This document shows positions 52,796-62,492 of a stretch of 64,000 bases of DNA, piece by piece; positions within the stretch are counted from its first letter, which is position 1, and every line of letters begins with the position of its first letter. Source of the DNA: Aquimarina mytili (lineage in GTDB: Bacteria > Bacteroidota > Bacteroidia > Flavobacteriales > Flavobacteriaceae); assembly GCF_016735115.1 (NCBI RefSeq), contig NZ_JAERQJ010000013.1, forward strand, positions 1 through 64,000, read 5' to 3'. The notes beneath the pieces were generated by a model that searched no databases, was not told where the DNA came from, and saw only the letters and a program-made list of their open reading frames with translations. The position numbers were made by a program, and so were the translations under genes.

Positions 52796-53836
52796 TTATT
52801 TAATGAACTGAACTTTAGTAGCATCAGCTTCATGTTGGCTATCAAAAAAGCCTTGTTCCATCATCCAATCATCACTAAATACCTTACTCATATATCTTGA
52901 GCCATGATCCGGCAGGATTACAATTACATTACTATTTTCATCAAATTCTCCCTGTGCTGCTAGTTGCTTGATTCCTTGAAGCGCAGCTCCACTAGTGTAT
53001 CCAAGAAACAAACCTTCTGTTCTCGCTAACTCTCTAGCAGTATGTGCACTATCTTCATCATTTACTTTTTCAAACTTATCAATTGCTTCAAAGTCTGTTG
53101 CAGTAGGAATTAGGTTTTTACCCAATCCTTCAATGCGGTATGGATATATTTCATCTCTATCAAACTCTTTGGTTTCATGATATTTCTTTAACACAGAACC
53201 ATAAGCATCTATACCCAAAACTCTAATGTCTTTGTTTTTCTCTTTGAGGTATCTGGCCGTACCCGATATGGTACCACCCGTTCCACAACAAGCAACAAAA
53301 TGTGTAAGATGTCCATTAGTCTGATCCCAAATTTCAGGGCCAGTTGAATTAAAATGAGCATCAATATTCAATTCATTAAAATATTGATTTATATAAACTG
53401 AACCTTTTATTTCTTCATGTAAACGTTTAGCCACCTGGTAATATGATCTTGGGTCATCTGCACTAACATGAGCTGGACAAACATAAACTTTTGCTCCCAT
53501 ATTTTTGAGCATCGCTATTTTATCCTTAGATGATTTAGAGCTAACTGCTAAAATACAGTCATATCCTTTAATAACACTTACCATCGCAAGGCTAAATCCA
53601 GTATTACCACTGGTGGTTTCTATAATAGTATCACCTGGTTTAAGAATACCTTTTTTTTCAGCTTGTTCTATTATGTAAAGTGCAATTCTATCTTTTGTAG
53701 AGTGCCCTGGGTTGAAGGATTCTATTTTAGCATAGTAATTCCCAGGAAAGCCGTTCATAATTTTGTTCAGTTTTACAAGTGGAGTATTACCTATAAGTTC
53801 TAAAACATTATTATAAGCCTGTATATTTTCTCTCAT
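52796..53836 (-). CDS. PLP-dependent cysteine synthase-family enzyme, probable cysteate synthase, 346 aa
   Basis: A fold-type II PLP enzyme: [17 protein letters not shown] Lys48 in [13 protein letters not shown], phosphate loop [10 protein letters not shown] and [15 protein letters not shown]. The Lys-site reads GHSTKDR rather than the GGSVKDR of CysK/CBS, a hint of changed specificity. No CBS regulatory domain is present. The start is the ATG at 53836 ([10 protein letters not shown]); a GTG further up gives an unlikely extension. Placement next to a probable cysteate acyltransferase suggests it makes cysteate from phosphoserine or a similar substrate with sulfite; plain cysteine synthase is the alternative. 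Confidence 0.7.
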   Translation of the reverse strand: MRENIQAYNNVLELIGNTPLVKLNKIMNGFPGNYYAKIESFNPGHSTKDRIALYIIEQAEKKGILKPGDTIIETTSGNTGFSLAMVSVIKGYDCILAVSSKSSKDKIAMLKNMGAKVYVCPAHVSADDPRSYYQVAKRLHEEIKGSVYINQYFNELNIDAHFNSTGPEIWDQTNGHLTHFVACCGTGGTISGTARYLKEKNKDIRVLGIDAYGSVLKKYHETKEFDRDEIYPYRIEGLGKNLIPTATDFEAIDKFEKVNDEDSAHTARELARTEGLFLGYTSGAALQGIKQLAAQGEFDENSNVIVILPDHGSRYMSKVFSDDWMMEQGFFDSQHEADATKVQFIK

Positions 53837-53927
53837 ATAGTTGTGTTTTAACAGGCTTGTGAAATGTAATGGGGGTTCCACTAGACCTGTTTCAAAAAAC
53901 GGTACGAAGTTACACTATTTTTTTTAA

Positions 53928-56063
53928 TTAATCTTTGATATCTTCTAAATCTAATAAAAACGCATATTCTTCAGCTATTTCTTTTAAGGCTTCGAACCTT
54001 CCTGAAGCACCTCCATGACCTGCTTTCATATTGGTATGTAGCAATAATAAATGATCATCAGTCTTCAATTCTCTTAACTTAGCCACCCATTTTGCTGGTT
54101 CCCAATATTGTACTTGTGAATCATGTAACCCTGTGGTTACTAGCATATTTGGATATTTTTGGGCTGTAACATTATCGTAAGGAGAATATGATTTCATGTA
54201 TTGATAATACTTTTCTTCATTTGGATTACCCCACTCATCATACTCACCAGTTGTTAAAGGTATACTATCATCTAGCATTGTGGTAACTACATCAACAAAT
54301 GGAACCGCAGCTACTACTCCATTATACAACTCTGGAGCCATATTAACAATTGCTCCCATTAACAATCCTCCTGCAGAGCCTCCCATTGCATATAAATGAT
54401 CTGAAGAAGTATATCCTTGTTCAATTAAAAATTTAGAACAATCTATAAAATCGGTAAATGTATTTTTCTTCTTTAAAAGTTTTCCATCTTCGTACCAAGA
54501 TCTTCCTAAATATTCGCTTCCTCTAACATGAGCAATGGCAAAAATAAACCCTCTATCCAACAAACTTAATCGTACTGTAGAAAAATATGGGTCTATGGTA
54601 GAACCATACGATCCATAACCATATTGCAACAATGGATTTTTGCCATTTTTTTCTATTCCTTTTTTATACACCATAGACACTGGAATTTTTGTTCCATCTT
54701 GAGCCGTGGCCCATACCCTTTCAGATGTATACTCATTCTTATCAAATTTACCCCCCAGAACCTCTTGTTCTTTTTTAATTTCTTTCTCTTTGGTATCCAT
54801 ATCAAAATCAATAACCGAATTAGGCGTTGTAAGAGAATTGTATGAATATCTCAGCACATTTGTTTCAAAATCAGGGTTAGTACTCACAAAAGCTGTATAC
54901 GTTTCATTATCAAAAGGCAAATAATAATCTGCAGTCCCATCCCATCTTTTAATATTAATTCTATTAAGCCCATTACTTCGCTCACTAATTACATAATGAT
55001 CTTTAAAAATTTCAATATCTTCAACCAATACGGTATCTCTATGTGATATTAAGTCTTCCCAATTTTCTTTTTTTGTGTTTTCTTCAGGAACCTTTACTAT
55101 TTTAAAATTAGTAGCACCATCTGCATTAGTAAGCACATAAAAATTTTGCCCGTAATGTGCAATGTCGTATTCAAGTCCTCGTGTTCTTGGTTGAAAAACT
55201 GTGAACTCTCCCATCGGATCATCTGCTCGCAAAATTCTGTATTCTGAGGTTAATGTGCTACTTGAACCAATAACAATATATTTTTTTGATTTTGTCTTAT
55301 AAACAAACGTATTAAAAGTGTCATCCGTTTCATTATACACCTCTACATCTTCGGCCGAATCATTACCAAGAATATGTCTAAATATCCTATCTGATCTTAG
55401 TGTTTCATCATCTTTCTTTGTATAAAACAGTGTTTTACCATCTGCTGCCCAAGTACTGCCTCCTGATGTAGTTTCTATAATATCGGGATATAGCTCTCCT
55501 GTAATTAAATTCTTGATTCTAATGGTGTATTTACGTCTACTAACTGTATCAACTCCAAATGCAATATGCGTATTATCTGGACTTATGTTTAGCCCTACCA
55601 TTCTAAAATAACTATGTCCTTTTGCCTCTTCATTACAATCAAATAAAATTTCTTCTTTGGCATCCAGTGTTTCCTTTTTTCTAGAATATATCGGATAATC
55701 CTTCCCTTTTTCATATCGCGTGATATACCAATACCCGTTAAGCTTATATGGAACCGAAGAATCGTCTTCTTTAATACGTCCCTTCATTTCTTCAAAAAGA
55801 TCTGCCTGAAAATCTTTGGTATGCGCTGTCATTCTATCATTATAATCATTCTCCCGCTCGAGGTAATCAATCACTTCAGGGTTTTCTCTTTCATTTAACC
55901 AAAAATAATTATCCACACGAACATCATCATGTTTTTCAAGGTTTGTTGGCTTTTTATCGGCAACAGGCGCCGCTATTTTGGTATCCAATGTCGTCATTTT
56001 GTTATTTTTACATGAAGTTGCAAAAGTAAGTGATAATAAAAATATAATGTATGAAGTTTTCAT
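53928..56063 (-). CDS. S9 family peptidase, oligopeptidase B-like lipoprotein, 711 aa
   Basis: A lipoprotein signal (LSLTFATSC, Cys18) precedes an N-terminal seven-blade propeller (about 60-440, DDVRVDNYFWLNEREN start) and a C-terminal peptidase domain with PLLQYGYGSYGSTIDPYF, nucleophile MGGSAGGLLMG, Asp region TTGLHDSQVQYWEPAK and His in MKAGHGGASGR. This is oligopeptidase B/PtrB architecture, cleaving after basic residues in short peptides. The lipid anchor places it in the envelope. Confidence 0.9.
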   Translation of the reverse strand: MKTSYIIFLLSLTFATSCKNNKMTTLDTKIAAPVADKKPTNLEKHDDVRVDNYFWLNERENPEVIDYLERENDYNDRMTAHTKDFQADLFEEMKGRIKEDDSSVPYKLNGYWYITRYEKGKDYPIYSRKKETLDAKEEILFDCNEEAKGHSYFRMVGLNISPDNTHIAFGVDTVSRRKYTIRIKNLITGELYPDIIETTSGGSTWAADGKTLFYTKKDDETLRSDRIFRHILGNDSAEDVEVYNETDDTFNTFVYKTKSKKYIVIGSSSTLTSEYRILRADDPMGEFTVFQPRTRGLEYDIAHYGQNFYVLTNADGATNFKIVKVPEENTKKENWEDLISHRDTVLVEDIEIFKDHYVISERSNGLNRINIKRWDGTADYYLPFDNETYTAFVSTNPDFETNVLRYSYNSLTTPNSVIDFDMDTKEKEIKKEQEVLGGKFDKNEYTSERVWATAQDGTKIPVSMVYKKGIEKNGKNPLLQYGYGSYGSTIDPYFSTVRLSLLDRGFIFAIAHVRGSEYLGRSWYEDGKLLKKKNTFTDFIDCSKFLIEQGYTSSDHLYAMGGSAGGLLMGAIVNMAPELYNGVVAAVPFVDVVTTMLDDSIPLTTGEYDEWGNPNEEKYYQYMKSYSPYDNVTAQKYPNMLVTTGLHDSQVQYWEPAKWVAKLRELKTDDHLLLLHTNMKAGHGGASGRFEALKEIAEEYAFLLDLEDIKD

Positions 56064-56174
56064 CTATTTATAATAAATTTATCTATTGATTATTATCTAA
56101 CCATAATATTACTGTTTTTGGCTTTTCTGAACCATTTCATAGTAATTCTCTTAGGCTATTTAAGGCCAAAATAC

Positions 56175-56182
56175 TAATTTTG
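56175..56182 (+). promoter_or_regulatory. Bacteroidota -7 element TAATTTTG
   Basis: A perfect TAnnTTTG lies 27 bases before the YbaB gene start. Confidence 0.5.
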
Positions 56183-56209
56183 TTTTTATAATTTTTAAAA
56201 AACGCATAC

Positions 56210-56533
56210 ATGTTTGGAGATATGATGGGAATGATGGGTAAACTAAAAGAAACCCAAAAAAAAGTTGAAGAAACGAAGAAAAGAATGGACTCTGTTTTAA
56301 TTGACGAAAGCAGTACAGACAACTTTTTAAAGGTTACAATAACCGCAAATAGAAAAATAACTGGTATATCTATTGACGATGCATTATTAGAAGACAAAGA
56401 ACAGCTTGAAGATTATTTAATCTTAACAATCAATAAAGCTATTGCTAAAGCTACACAAATACAAGAATCCGAATTAGCAGCTGTTGCAAAGGAAGGAATG
56501 CCAAACATTCCCGGATTAGACATGTTTAAGTAA
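56210..56533 (+). CDS. YbaB/EbfC family nucleoid-associated protein, 107 aa
   Basis: A short protein with N-terminal [20 protein letters not shown] helix, a three-strand sheet ([19 protein letters not shown]) and C-terminal helix ([20 protein letters not shown]): the tweezer-like YbaB dimer fold that binds DNA. In many bacteria ybaB is next to recR or dnaX, which is not the case here. The Met-rich start is typical of the family. Confidence 0.9.
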   Translation: MFGDMMGMMGKLKETQKKVEETKKRMDSVLIDESSTDNFLKVTITANRKITGISIDDALLEDKEQLEDYLILTINKAIAKATQIQESELAAVAKEGMPNIPGLDMFK

Positions 56534-56657
56534 TATTGATTGTTTCAGAATCATATTTGTGGTTAAAAAAATACGCTTCGTTGTTTTTACATTTTTCTTT
56601 TTGCATTTAATTCTATAATTTTAACAAAAGCTAAAAAATTAACTAAAATCAAATAGT

Positions 56658-56978
56658 ATGTTTGAACTCAAAAACAAGGAAGGGTCAAGTTTTCACTTCA
56701 CATTAAAAGCAAAAAACGGACAAGTAATCCTTAGTAGTGAAGTATATAATAGCAAATCAGCTGCAGAAAATGGTATTGCCTCTGTAAAGAAAAATTCTCC
56801 AGAAGATGGAAGATATGAGCGTAAAACAGCAAAAAATGGTAAATTCTATTTCAATCTTAAGGCTGGCAATGGCCAAGTAATCGGAAGTAGCCAGATGTAT
56901 TCTTCAGAATCAGGAATGGAAAACGGAATAAACTCTGTAAAAGAAAATGCACCCGGAGCTGATACTAAAGAGGTCTAA
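56658..56978 (+). CDS. YegP-type DUF1508 protein with two repeats, 106 aa
   Basis: Two copies of the DUF1508 module: FHFTLKAKNGQVILSSEVYN with AAENGIASVKKN, then FYFNLKAGNGQVIGSSQMYS with MENGINSVKENA. Cytosolic, function unknown; the E. coli relative is YegP. It stands alone, 124 bases after YbaB, and ends at a bidirectional hairpin. Confidence 0.9.
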   Translation: MFELKNKEGSSFHFTLKAKNGQVILSSEVYNSKSAAENGIASVKKNSPEDGRYERKTAKNGKFYFNLKAGNGQVIGSSQMYSSESGMENGINSVKENAPGADTKEV

Positions 56979-57010
56979 AATTTTAAGTGTTAAGTTTATT
57001 TATAAAACCA

Positions 57011-57046
57011 AATAAAGCTGTTCAATGATTATAGAACAGCTTTATT
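57011..57046. terminator. Bidirectional terminator overlapping the threonine aldolase stop
   Basis: AATAAAGCTGTTC (57011-57023) pairs with its exact complement at 57034-57046. The right arm lies inside the last codons of the minus-strand aldolase gene, so the hairpin serves both convergent genes. Confidence 0.8.
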
Positions 57047-58063
57047 TAGTTTTATAGAGGATAGCACTTCTAAAAAATGCGCGTGCATATCTTTAGTATA
57101 ATCTAAATGGGTGACAAACCTTAATTTACCTTGTCCCATTCCATAAAAATGAATGTTCTTTGCAGCCATTTTAGCAATAAATTCATTTTCATCACTATCA
57201 ATGTTAAATATAATGATATTGGTATCTATAGGTTCAACATGTGTTACAAAGGATAGTTTTTGTAATACTTCTCCAATTTCTTTAGCTCTTTGATGATCTT
57301 CTGATAATCTATTAATATGATTATCCAATGCATACAATCCTGCGGCAGCCATATAACCAATTTGTCTCATCCCTCCTCCCAAAACTTTACGAATTCTGAT
57401 AGCTTTTTCCATAATATCCTTATTGCCTATTAAAACTGATCCGACAGGAGCTCCCAAACCTTTACTCAGGCATACCGAGATTGTATCAAAGATCTCTCCG
57501 TATTGTTTAGGGTCTTCTTGCTTAACCACCAAAGCATTCCACAATCTTGCCCCGTCCAAATGATAACCAAGATTATGAGCGACACACACCTCTTTGATTT
57601 TTTTTATCTCTTCAAAATCATAGCAAGCCCCTCCACCCTTATTAGTTGTGTTTTCTATGCAAACCAAACTGGTTAAAGGACTGTGATAAAAATCCGGAGG
57701 ATTAATAGATTCTTCTACTTGGGAAGCCGTTATCATACCTCTATAACCATCAATTAACTTACATGACACTCCACTATTAAAAGACACTCCTCCACCTTCA
57801 TAATTATACACATGCGCATATTTATCTGCAATCAGTTGTTCTCCTAATTGTGTATGCAGTTTTATCGCTGCTTGATTTGCCATACTACCCGAAGGGAAAA
57901 ACAATGCATCATCCATACCAAACATCTCAGCAATTCTACGTTCTAATTCATTTACTGTTGGGTCTTCTTTATATACATCATCTCCTACTTCTGCATTCAT
58001 CATTGCATGAAGCATTTCAGGTGTTGGTTTGGTAATCGTATCGCTTCTAAGATCTATTTTCAT
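57029..58063 (-). CDS. ltaE: Low-specificity L-threonine aldolase, 344 aa
   Basis: The start is the ATG at 58063 (MKIDLRSDTITKPTPEML), the classic start of the family; the longer frame would overlap the upstream protease gene. PLP Lys is in VCLSKGLGAPVGSVLIG; the FPSGSMANQAAIKLH and HLDGARLWNALV motifs are present. It splits threonine or allo-threonine to glycine and acetaldehyde. It lies 22 bases after the end of the zinc protease gene on the same strand, so they may be co-transcribed. Confidence 0.92.
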   Translation of the reverse strand: MKIDLRSDTITKPTPEMLHAMMNAEVGDDVYKEDPTVNELERRIAEMFGMDDALFFPSGSMANQAAIKLHTQLGEQLIADKYAHVYNYEGGGVSFNSGVSCKLIDGYRGMITASQVEESINPPDFYHSPLTSLVCIENTTNKGGGACYDFEEIKKIKEVCVAHNLGYHLDGARLWNALVVKQEDPKQYGEIFDTISVCLSKGLGAPVGSVLIGNKDIMEKAIRIRKVLGGGMRQIGYMAAAGLYALDNHINRLSEDHQRAKEIGEVLQKLSFVTHVEPIDTNIIIFNIDSDENEFIAKMAAKNIHFYGMGQGKLRFVTHLDYTKDMHAHFLEVLSSIKLNKAVL

Positions 58064-58085
58064 GTATCCTAATTTTGAAAAACTT

Positions 58086-60497
58086 TTAAAAATTACATCT
58101 AAAGCTCCCAATCGGAGAACCATCAGGAATTTTAGGCGAAGGTACTATTTTAAAATTTTCGGGTTTATCTAAAAAGTCGTTAATCTGTTTCACATAATAA
58201 TCATTATACATTCTATCCAATACATCTTCACTTTTTCCTTTTAGCACTTTTAATAAACCAACTATTTTTGAATATGCTATTGCATTAACCTGGGGATAAG
58301 CATTCTTATCTCTACTCAACTTCATAAGGTGCTTTATCACATTTGAAGCTACAGTATACTGGATTTCTTTATCATAATTAGTATTTGATTTAGTTTTAAA
58401 CGTTAATTCAATTAATTGATCCAAAGTTTCTGACAACCCTAGTTGATTTTGATCCATGCCTTTTTGTTGTACCAATCGTGAGGCTCTTTCGGGGTGCAAT
58501 AAAAGAGATAAACTCATATCACTTGCTGTTGAAGCCACACTTAGGGGATCAAAACCAACCCCCGTTTTACTCTTAAAAGACTCTCTTGTTCTATTATACT
58601 GAAATGCCCTAGGAGGAAACAACTCCAATTTATCTACCGGAATTGATAAAACTTCTGGTGATAATGTTTTTAACACTTGCGCTAACGCATTTTTCTGTTT
58701 TTTTGCATCCACTCTTTCGACTACAATCTGATTATCTCCTTTTACAGCATAATTATAATTTAATCCTGCGATAAGTTTTACAGCAGCTTCGGTTTGATAC
58801 CTATGAAAGAAATAAAGAGGAACAAAGACATCTTCTAAAACCGAGTATGGCTCATTACTTTTGATATTATCAACAGAAAAATTGCGTATTGCAGTTTTTC
58901 TAACCTGTAATATATTCTCTAATTCGTCGGAAGCACTTTTTCCATTATCCCAAAGATGTGCTAATTCATGGGCACCTCCAATTGGTCTGGCATCACTATC
59001 CGAAATAAATCGTAGTCCTGATTGATATGCATTATTCAAAATTTTATTGAGTTCTTCAGCTTCATTTACTTTTTTATCGAACTCAGAGTAACTATACGCA
59101 ACGGTTACCTTATCCCAATCTCCTATCTTGGTATCATAGGCATTAGACAGATCAATATTTCCATCTTTAAGAGATACTTTGGGGTGTGGATAGTCCATCA
59201 CAGATGCTCTGTTATTTCTACTCGCTGCAAAATTATGTGCAAAACCCAAAGTGTGTCCAACTTCATGTGCTGATAATTGTCGAATACGAGCTAAAGCCAT
59301 TTCTAACATGGGTTGATAATTATCATCACTATCCTTAAATGGTTGATTTAATAAAGCCTGAGCAATTAAAAAATCTTGTCGAATACGTAAACTACCAAGA
59401 CTTACATGTCCTTTTAGTATTTCTCCCGTTCTTGGATCTACAACACTGGCACCATAACTCCACCCTCTCGTAGATCGATGTACCCATTGTATCACATTAT
59501 ATCTTAAATCCATAGGATCGGCATCTTCGGGTAATATCTTAACCTGGAATGCATCTTTAAAACCAATTGCTTCATAAGCCTGATTCCACCAACGGGCACC
59601 ATCCAGTAGAGCAGATCTCACAGGTTCAGGAGTACCAGGATCCAAGTAATAAATAATGGGTTCTTTTGCTTCACTAACATTTTGATCGGGAAATTTTTTC
59701 TCTAATCGGTGTCTAATAATATATCGTTTCGTAATTGATTCTTGAATTGGAGTGGCATAATCCATATATGAAATAGATATAGCACCACTTCGTGGATCAA
59801 ACACTCTTTTTTTATACCCCTGGTCGGGTAATTTCACAAAAGAATGATGTTGAATAACTGTCAAAAACTTAGAATTTGGAGCCACAGACCTTATATTTTC
59901 TCCTTTTGCAACTCCTTTGTATGTAATCAACGCTTCAAATTCTATATTCTTCGGAAAAGCTTTTGTACGTTCAAGACTTAATGCACTTTTTTCTTTATCA
60001 ACAGCATAAACACCTTCTTTTTGAGATTTCAACCACTCAATCACATTATGAGCATCCTGCATCAAAAATGGGGTAAGGTCAATTATATAGGTACCCGATT
60101 TTTCTTCCTTAATAGGAAAACCAAACAAAACTGACTTTGCAAATGCCTGTTCAACACTTTTCTTCTCTAGTACATTATCCGTTATTGCTCGATAACGCTG
60201 ATTGGGTTGCACTAATAATAATTTGTTTCCTGCTTTTTGAAACTTCACTATCACGCCATCTCCAATTTGCCCCCTATCGAGACCTATATCATTAGATCCC
60301 AATCCTGTTGTTAAAGAATGAACATATAAAAACTCCGTATTCAGTTGATCAACTTCTAAGTATATTTCATCTTTTTCCCCGTTATAATGAAAATTAAAAA
60401 AACCATTATACGGTGTTAGGTTTTTATACTGTTCTAAAAATTGGCCTGATATAGCCCCTGTAACTATCAGAAAGATAGAAAGAAAGAATTGTTTCAT
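58086..60497 (-). CDS. Large zinc-dependent metalloprotease (DUF5117/DUF4953 type), 803 aa
   Basis: The start is the ATG at 60497 (MKQFFLSIFLIVTGAISGQF), which gives a signal peptide. The N-terminal part (HYNGEKDEIYLEVDQLNTEF, SLTTGLGSNDIGLDRG) is typical of the DUF5117 region; the catalytic motif HEVGHTLGFAHNF lies in SAHEVGHTLGFAHNFAASR, followed by NRASVMDYPHPKV as the Met-turn. The C-terminal half is helical. It is an exported or periplasmic protease with unknown substrate; the length agrees with the family. Confidence 0.88.
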   Translation of the reverse strand: MKQFFLSIFLIVTGAISGQFLEQYKNLTPYNGFFNFHYNGEKDEIYLEVDQLNTEFLYVHSLTTGLGSNDIGLDRGQIGDGVIVKFQKAGNKLLLVQPNQRYRAITDNVLEKKSVEQAFAKSVLFGFPIKEEKSGTYIIDLTPFLMQDAHNVIEWLKSQKEGVYAVDKEKSALSLERTKAFPKNIEFEALITYKGVAKGENIRSVAPNSKFLTVIQHHSFVKLPDQGYKKRVFDPRSGAISISYMDYATPIQESITKRYIIRHRLEKKFPDQNVSEAKEPIIYYLDPGTPEPVRSALLDGARWWNQAYEAIGFKDAFQVKILPEDADPMDLRYNVIQWVHRSTRGWSYGASVVDPRTGEILKGHVSLGSLRIRQDFLIAQALLNQPFKDSDDNYQPMLEMALARIRQLSAHEVGHTLGFAHNFAASRNNRASVMDYPHPKVSLKDGNIDLSNAYDTKIGDWDKVTVAYSYSEFDKKVNEAEELNKILNNAYQSGLRFISDSDARPIGGAHELAHLWDNGKSASDELENILQVRKTAIRNFSVDNIKSNEPYSVLEDVFVPLYFFHRYQTEAAVKLIAGLNYNYAVKGDNQIVVERVDAKKQKNALAQVLKTLSPEVLSIPVDKLELFPPRAFQYNRTRESFKSKTGVGFDPLSVASTASDMSLSLLLHPERASRLVQQKGMDQNQLGLSETLDQLIELTFKTKSNTNYDKEIQYTVASNVIKHLMKLSRDKNAYPQVNAIAYSKIVGLLKVLKGKSEDVLDRMYNDYYVKQINDFLDKPENFKIVPSPKIPDGSPIGSFRCNF

Positions 60498-60583
60498 AAA
60501 TAATGATTTATGTGAAAGCATTTACAAAATTTTTAAAGCTATAAAATAATCGAAAAAATGTTTCTTACTGAAGTGTTAAATCC

Positions 60584-60591
60584 TATTTTTG
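60584..60591 (+). promoter_or_regulatory. Bacteroidota -7 element TATTTTTG
   Basis: A perfect TAnnTTTG lies 17 bases before the prfB start codon; no clear TTG is seen at -33. Confidence 0.45.
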
Positions 60592-60608
60592 CCATAAACA
60601 ATTCGATT

Positions 60609-61707
60609 ATGATCAACACTGAGACTTTACAAGATCTTAGAGAGCGCCTGGTTGCGTTAAGGAGGTATCTTTGACATTGATGCCAAACTCATAGAAATAG
60701 CAAACGAAGAAGAAAAAACATACGCCCCTGATTTTTGGGATAATGCCCAAGAAGCTGAAAAACTAATGAGAGCTCTTAATGCTCAAAAGAAATGGGTTGC
60801 TGACTACGAAAAAGGAGAATCGTTAGTTGATGATCTCGAGGTTCTTTTTGAATTCTATAAAGAAGGTGATGCTACAGAAGCAGAAGTTTCTGAACGTTTC
60901 GAAGAATCCAAATCATTAATTGAAGATCTGGAATTCAAAAATATGCTTAGTGACGAAGGTGATAGCATGAGTGCAGTACTACAAATTACTGCTGGAGCTG
61001 GTGGTACAGAAAGCTGTGATTGGGCAAGTATGTTGATGCGTATGTATCTAATGTGGGCCGAAAAACAAGGTTACAAAGTTAAAGAACTTAACTATCAAGA
61101 TGGTGATGTTGCTGGTATCAAAACGGTAACTTTAGAGATCGAAGGTGACTATGCCTTTGGTTGGCTCAAAGGTGAAAATGGAGTGCATCGATTGGTTCGT
61201 ATATCTCCATTTGATAGTAACGCAAAACGTCATACCTCTTTTGCTTCTATTTATGTATACCCCTTGGCTGATGATAGTATTGAGATTGATATTAATCCTT
61301 CAGATTACGAAATCATCACCTCTCGATCAAGTGGAGCCGGTGGGCAAAATGTAAACAAAGTAGAAACTAAAGTACAACTTACTCACTTCCCTACTGGAAT
61401 TCAAATTTCTTGCTCTGACTCAAGATCGCAACATGATAACCGCGAAAAGGCGTTGCAAATGCTTAAATCTCAATTATTTGAAATTGAGCTTCAAAAACAA
61501 AGAGCACAGCGAGATGAAATTGAAGCTTCTAAAATGAAGATCGAATGGGGCTCTCAAATACGTAATTATGTGATGCACCCATACAAACTGGTTAAAGATG
61601 TAAGAACAGCAGAAGAAACTGGTAATGTTGATGCTGTTATGGATGGAAATATTGATCAGTTCCTTAAAGCCTATCTTATGATGATGGGTCAAAAAAATGA
61701 AGATTAA
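60609..61707 (+). CDS. prfB: Peptide chain release factor 2 with programmed +1 frameshift, 365 aa
   Basis: Translation starts at ATG 60609 ([20 protein letters not shown]), reads L21 (CTT) and meets an in-frame TGA at 60672-60674. The site is AAGGAGG-TATCTT-TGAC: a Shine-Dalgarno-like stimulator, slippery CTT, stop and C. A +1 shift continues GAC ATT GAT ([14 protein letters not shown]) to the stop at 61707, giving 365 residues, equal to E. coli RF2. SPF ([12 protein letters not shown]) recognises UGA/UAA and GGQ is in [14 protein letters not shown]. Low RF2 lets the ribosome shift, making more RF2. It is not a pseudogene. It is followed 17 bases on by the ArsC-like gene. Confidence 0.95.
60659..60675 (+). 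promoter_or_regulatory. Programmed +1 frameshift signal of prfB
   Basis: AAGGAGG (60659-60665), TATCTT, then TGA (60672-60674) and C. Spacing between the SD-like element and CTT is as in the classic prfB site. Confidence 0.95.
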
Positions 61708-61724
61708 AATAATACTGGAATATC

Positions 61725-62066
61725 ATGACAACTATTTATCACAACCCAAGATGTCGAAAGTCTAGAGAAACTCTTGCGATACTTGAAGAACAAAAAGAAG
61801 AGTTCAACATCATTAAATATCTCGAAACTCCACCTTCAGAAAAAGAATTAACTGAAATAGTTACGCTTCTGGATATTTCTCCTATAGCATTAATACGAAA
61901 GAATGAAGCTGTATGGAAAGAAAATTTTAAGGGAAAAGATATAGATGATAATGAACTGATTAAAATAATGGTCGAAAATCCTATACTAATTGAAAGACCG
62001 ATTGTTATTAAAAACAACAAAGCGGTAATAGGAAGGCCGCCTGAAATCGTAAAAGATATATTATAA
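61725..62066 (+). CDS. ArsC/Spx-like thioredoxin-fold protein, 113 aa
   Basis: The start TTIYHNPRCRKSRETLAILE carries the ArsC-type active-site Cys in PRCRKSR; the C-terminal segment LIERPIVIKNNKAVIGRPP is the family's RPIV motif with conserved Arg. It matches glutaredoxin-dependent arsenate reductase-like proteins (YffB/ArsC group). Real arsenate reduction is uncertain because no other ars gene is nearby. It lies 17 bases after prfB. Confidence 0.85.
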   Translation: MTTIYHNPRCRKSRETLAILEEQKEEFNIIKYLETPPSEKELTEIVTLLDISPIALIRKNEAVWKENFKGKDIDDNELIKIMVENPILIERPIVIKNNKAVIGRPPEIVKDIL

Positions 62067-62082
62067 CCGAGGTAATGAAACA

Positions 62083-62112
62083 AAAAAAGGAAGTCAAATG
62101 ACTTCCTTTTTT
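62083..62112. terminator. Bidirectional terminator
   Basis: A 14-bp stem (AAAAAAGGAAGTCA and complement) with a 2-base loop lies between the convergent ArsC-like and 57-aa membrane protein genes. Confidence 0.9.
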
Positions 62113-62129
62113 AATATATTTTAAATCAG

Positions 62130-62303
62130 CTATGCCTGTTTTGCCTTGCGCTTAGCTTCTCTTCTCATTTTAAAATTCTCAAGGTTTGCACCTATAATCC
62201 AATATGGTATTACAAAAGTTAATAAAAAGATCATTAACCAAAAACCAATAGTAAGGATAGTTAAAAATGCTAAAAAGCCAAGATACTGATCAAATTCAAA
62301 CAT
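62130..62303 (-). CDS. Small membrane protein, 57 aa
   Basis: ATG at 62303 (complement of CAT at 62301-62303), TAG at 62130-62132. The sequence starts MFEFDQYLGFLAFLTILTIG, has one or two hydrophobic helices (about 7-40), then a basic tail (MRREAKRKAKQA) that would sit in the cytosol. Hydropathy, a clear start and a shared terminator just downstream support a real gene. No family is recognised. Confidence 0.65.
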   Translation of the reverse strand: MFEFDQYLGFLAFLTILTIGFWLMIFLLTFVIPYWIIGANLENFKMRREAKRKAKQA

Positions 62304-62453
62304 AACGATATTCTAATTTTCAATTTTGACAAAGATAATAAGTCTTATGTACATGTCATAACAGAAATATAATTTATTTTAAAATCTATTTCTATCTAAA
62401 TAAATATACCAAAAAAACAACTCTTTAAATTCAGAAATAGCTATACAAATGCT

Positions 62454-62461
62454 TAAATTTG
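62454..62461 (+). promoter_or_regulatory. Bacteroidota -7 element TAAATTTG
   Basis: A perfect TAnnTTTG lies 31 bases before the fumarase ATG. Confidence 0.5.
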
Positions 62462-62492
62462 CACTCTTAAAAAAAACAAATCATCACAAGCT

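Noticed and set aside
60609-60765. Broken prfB start (pseudogene)
   Set aside because: The in-frame TGA is in the classic programmed frameshift context and all downstream motifs are intact.
61725-62066. Arsenic resistance operon
   Set aside because: The ArsC-like gene stands alone after prfB; neither ArsR-type gene nor any ars transporter is near it.
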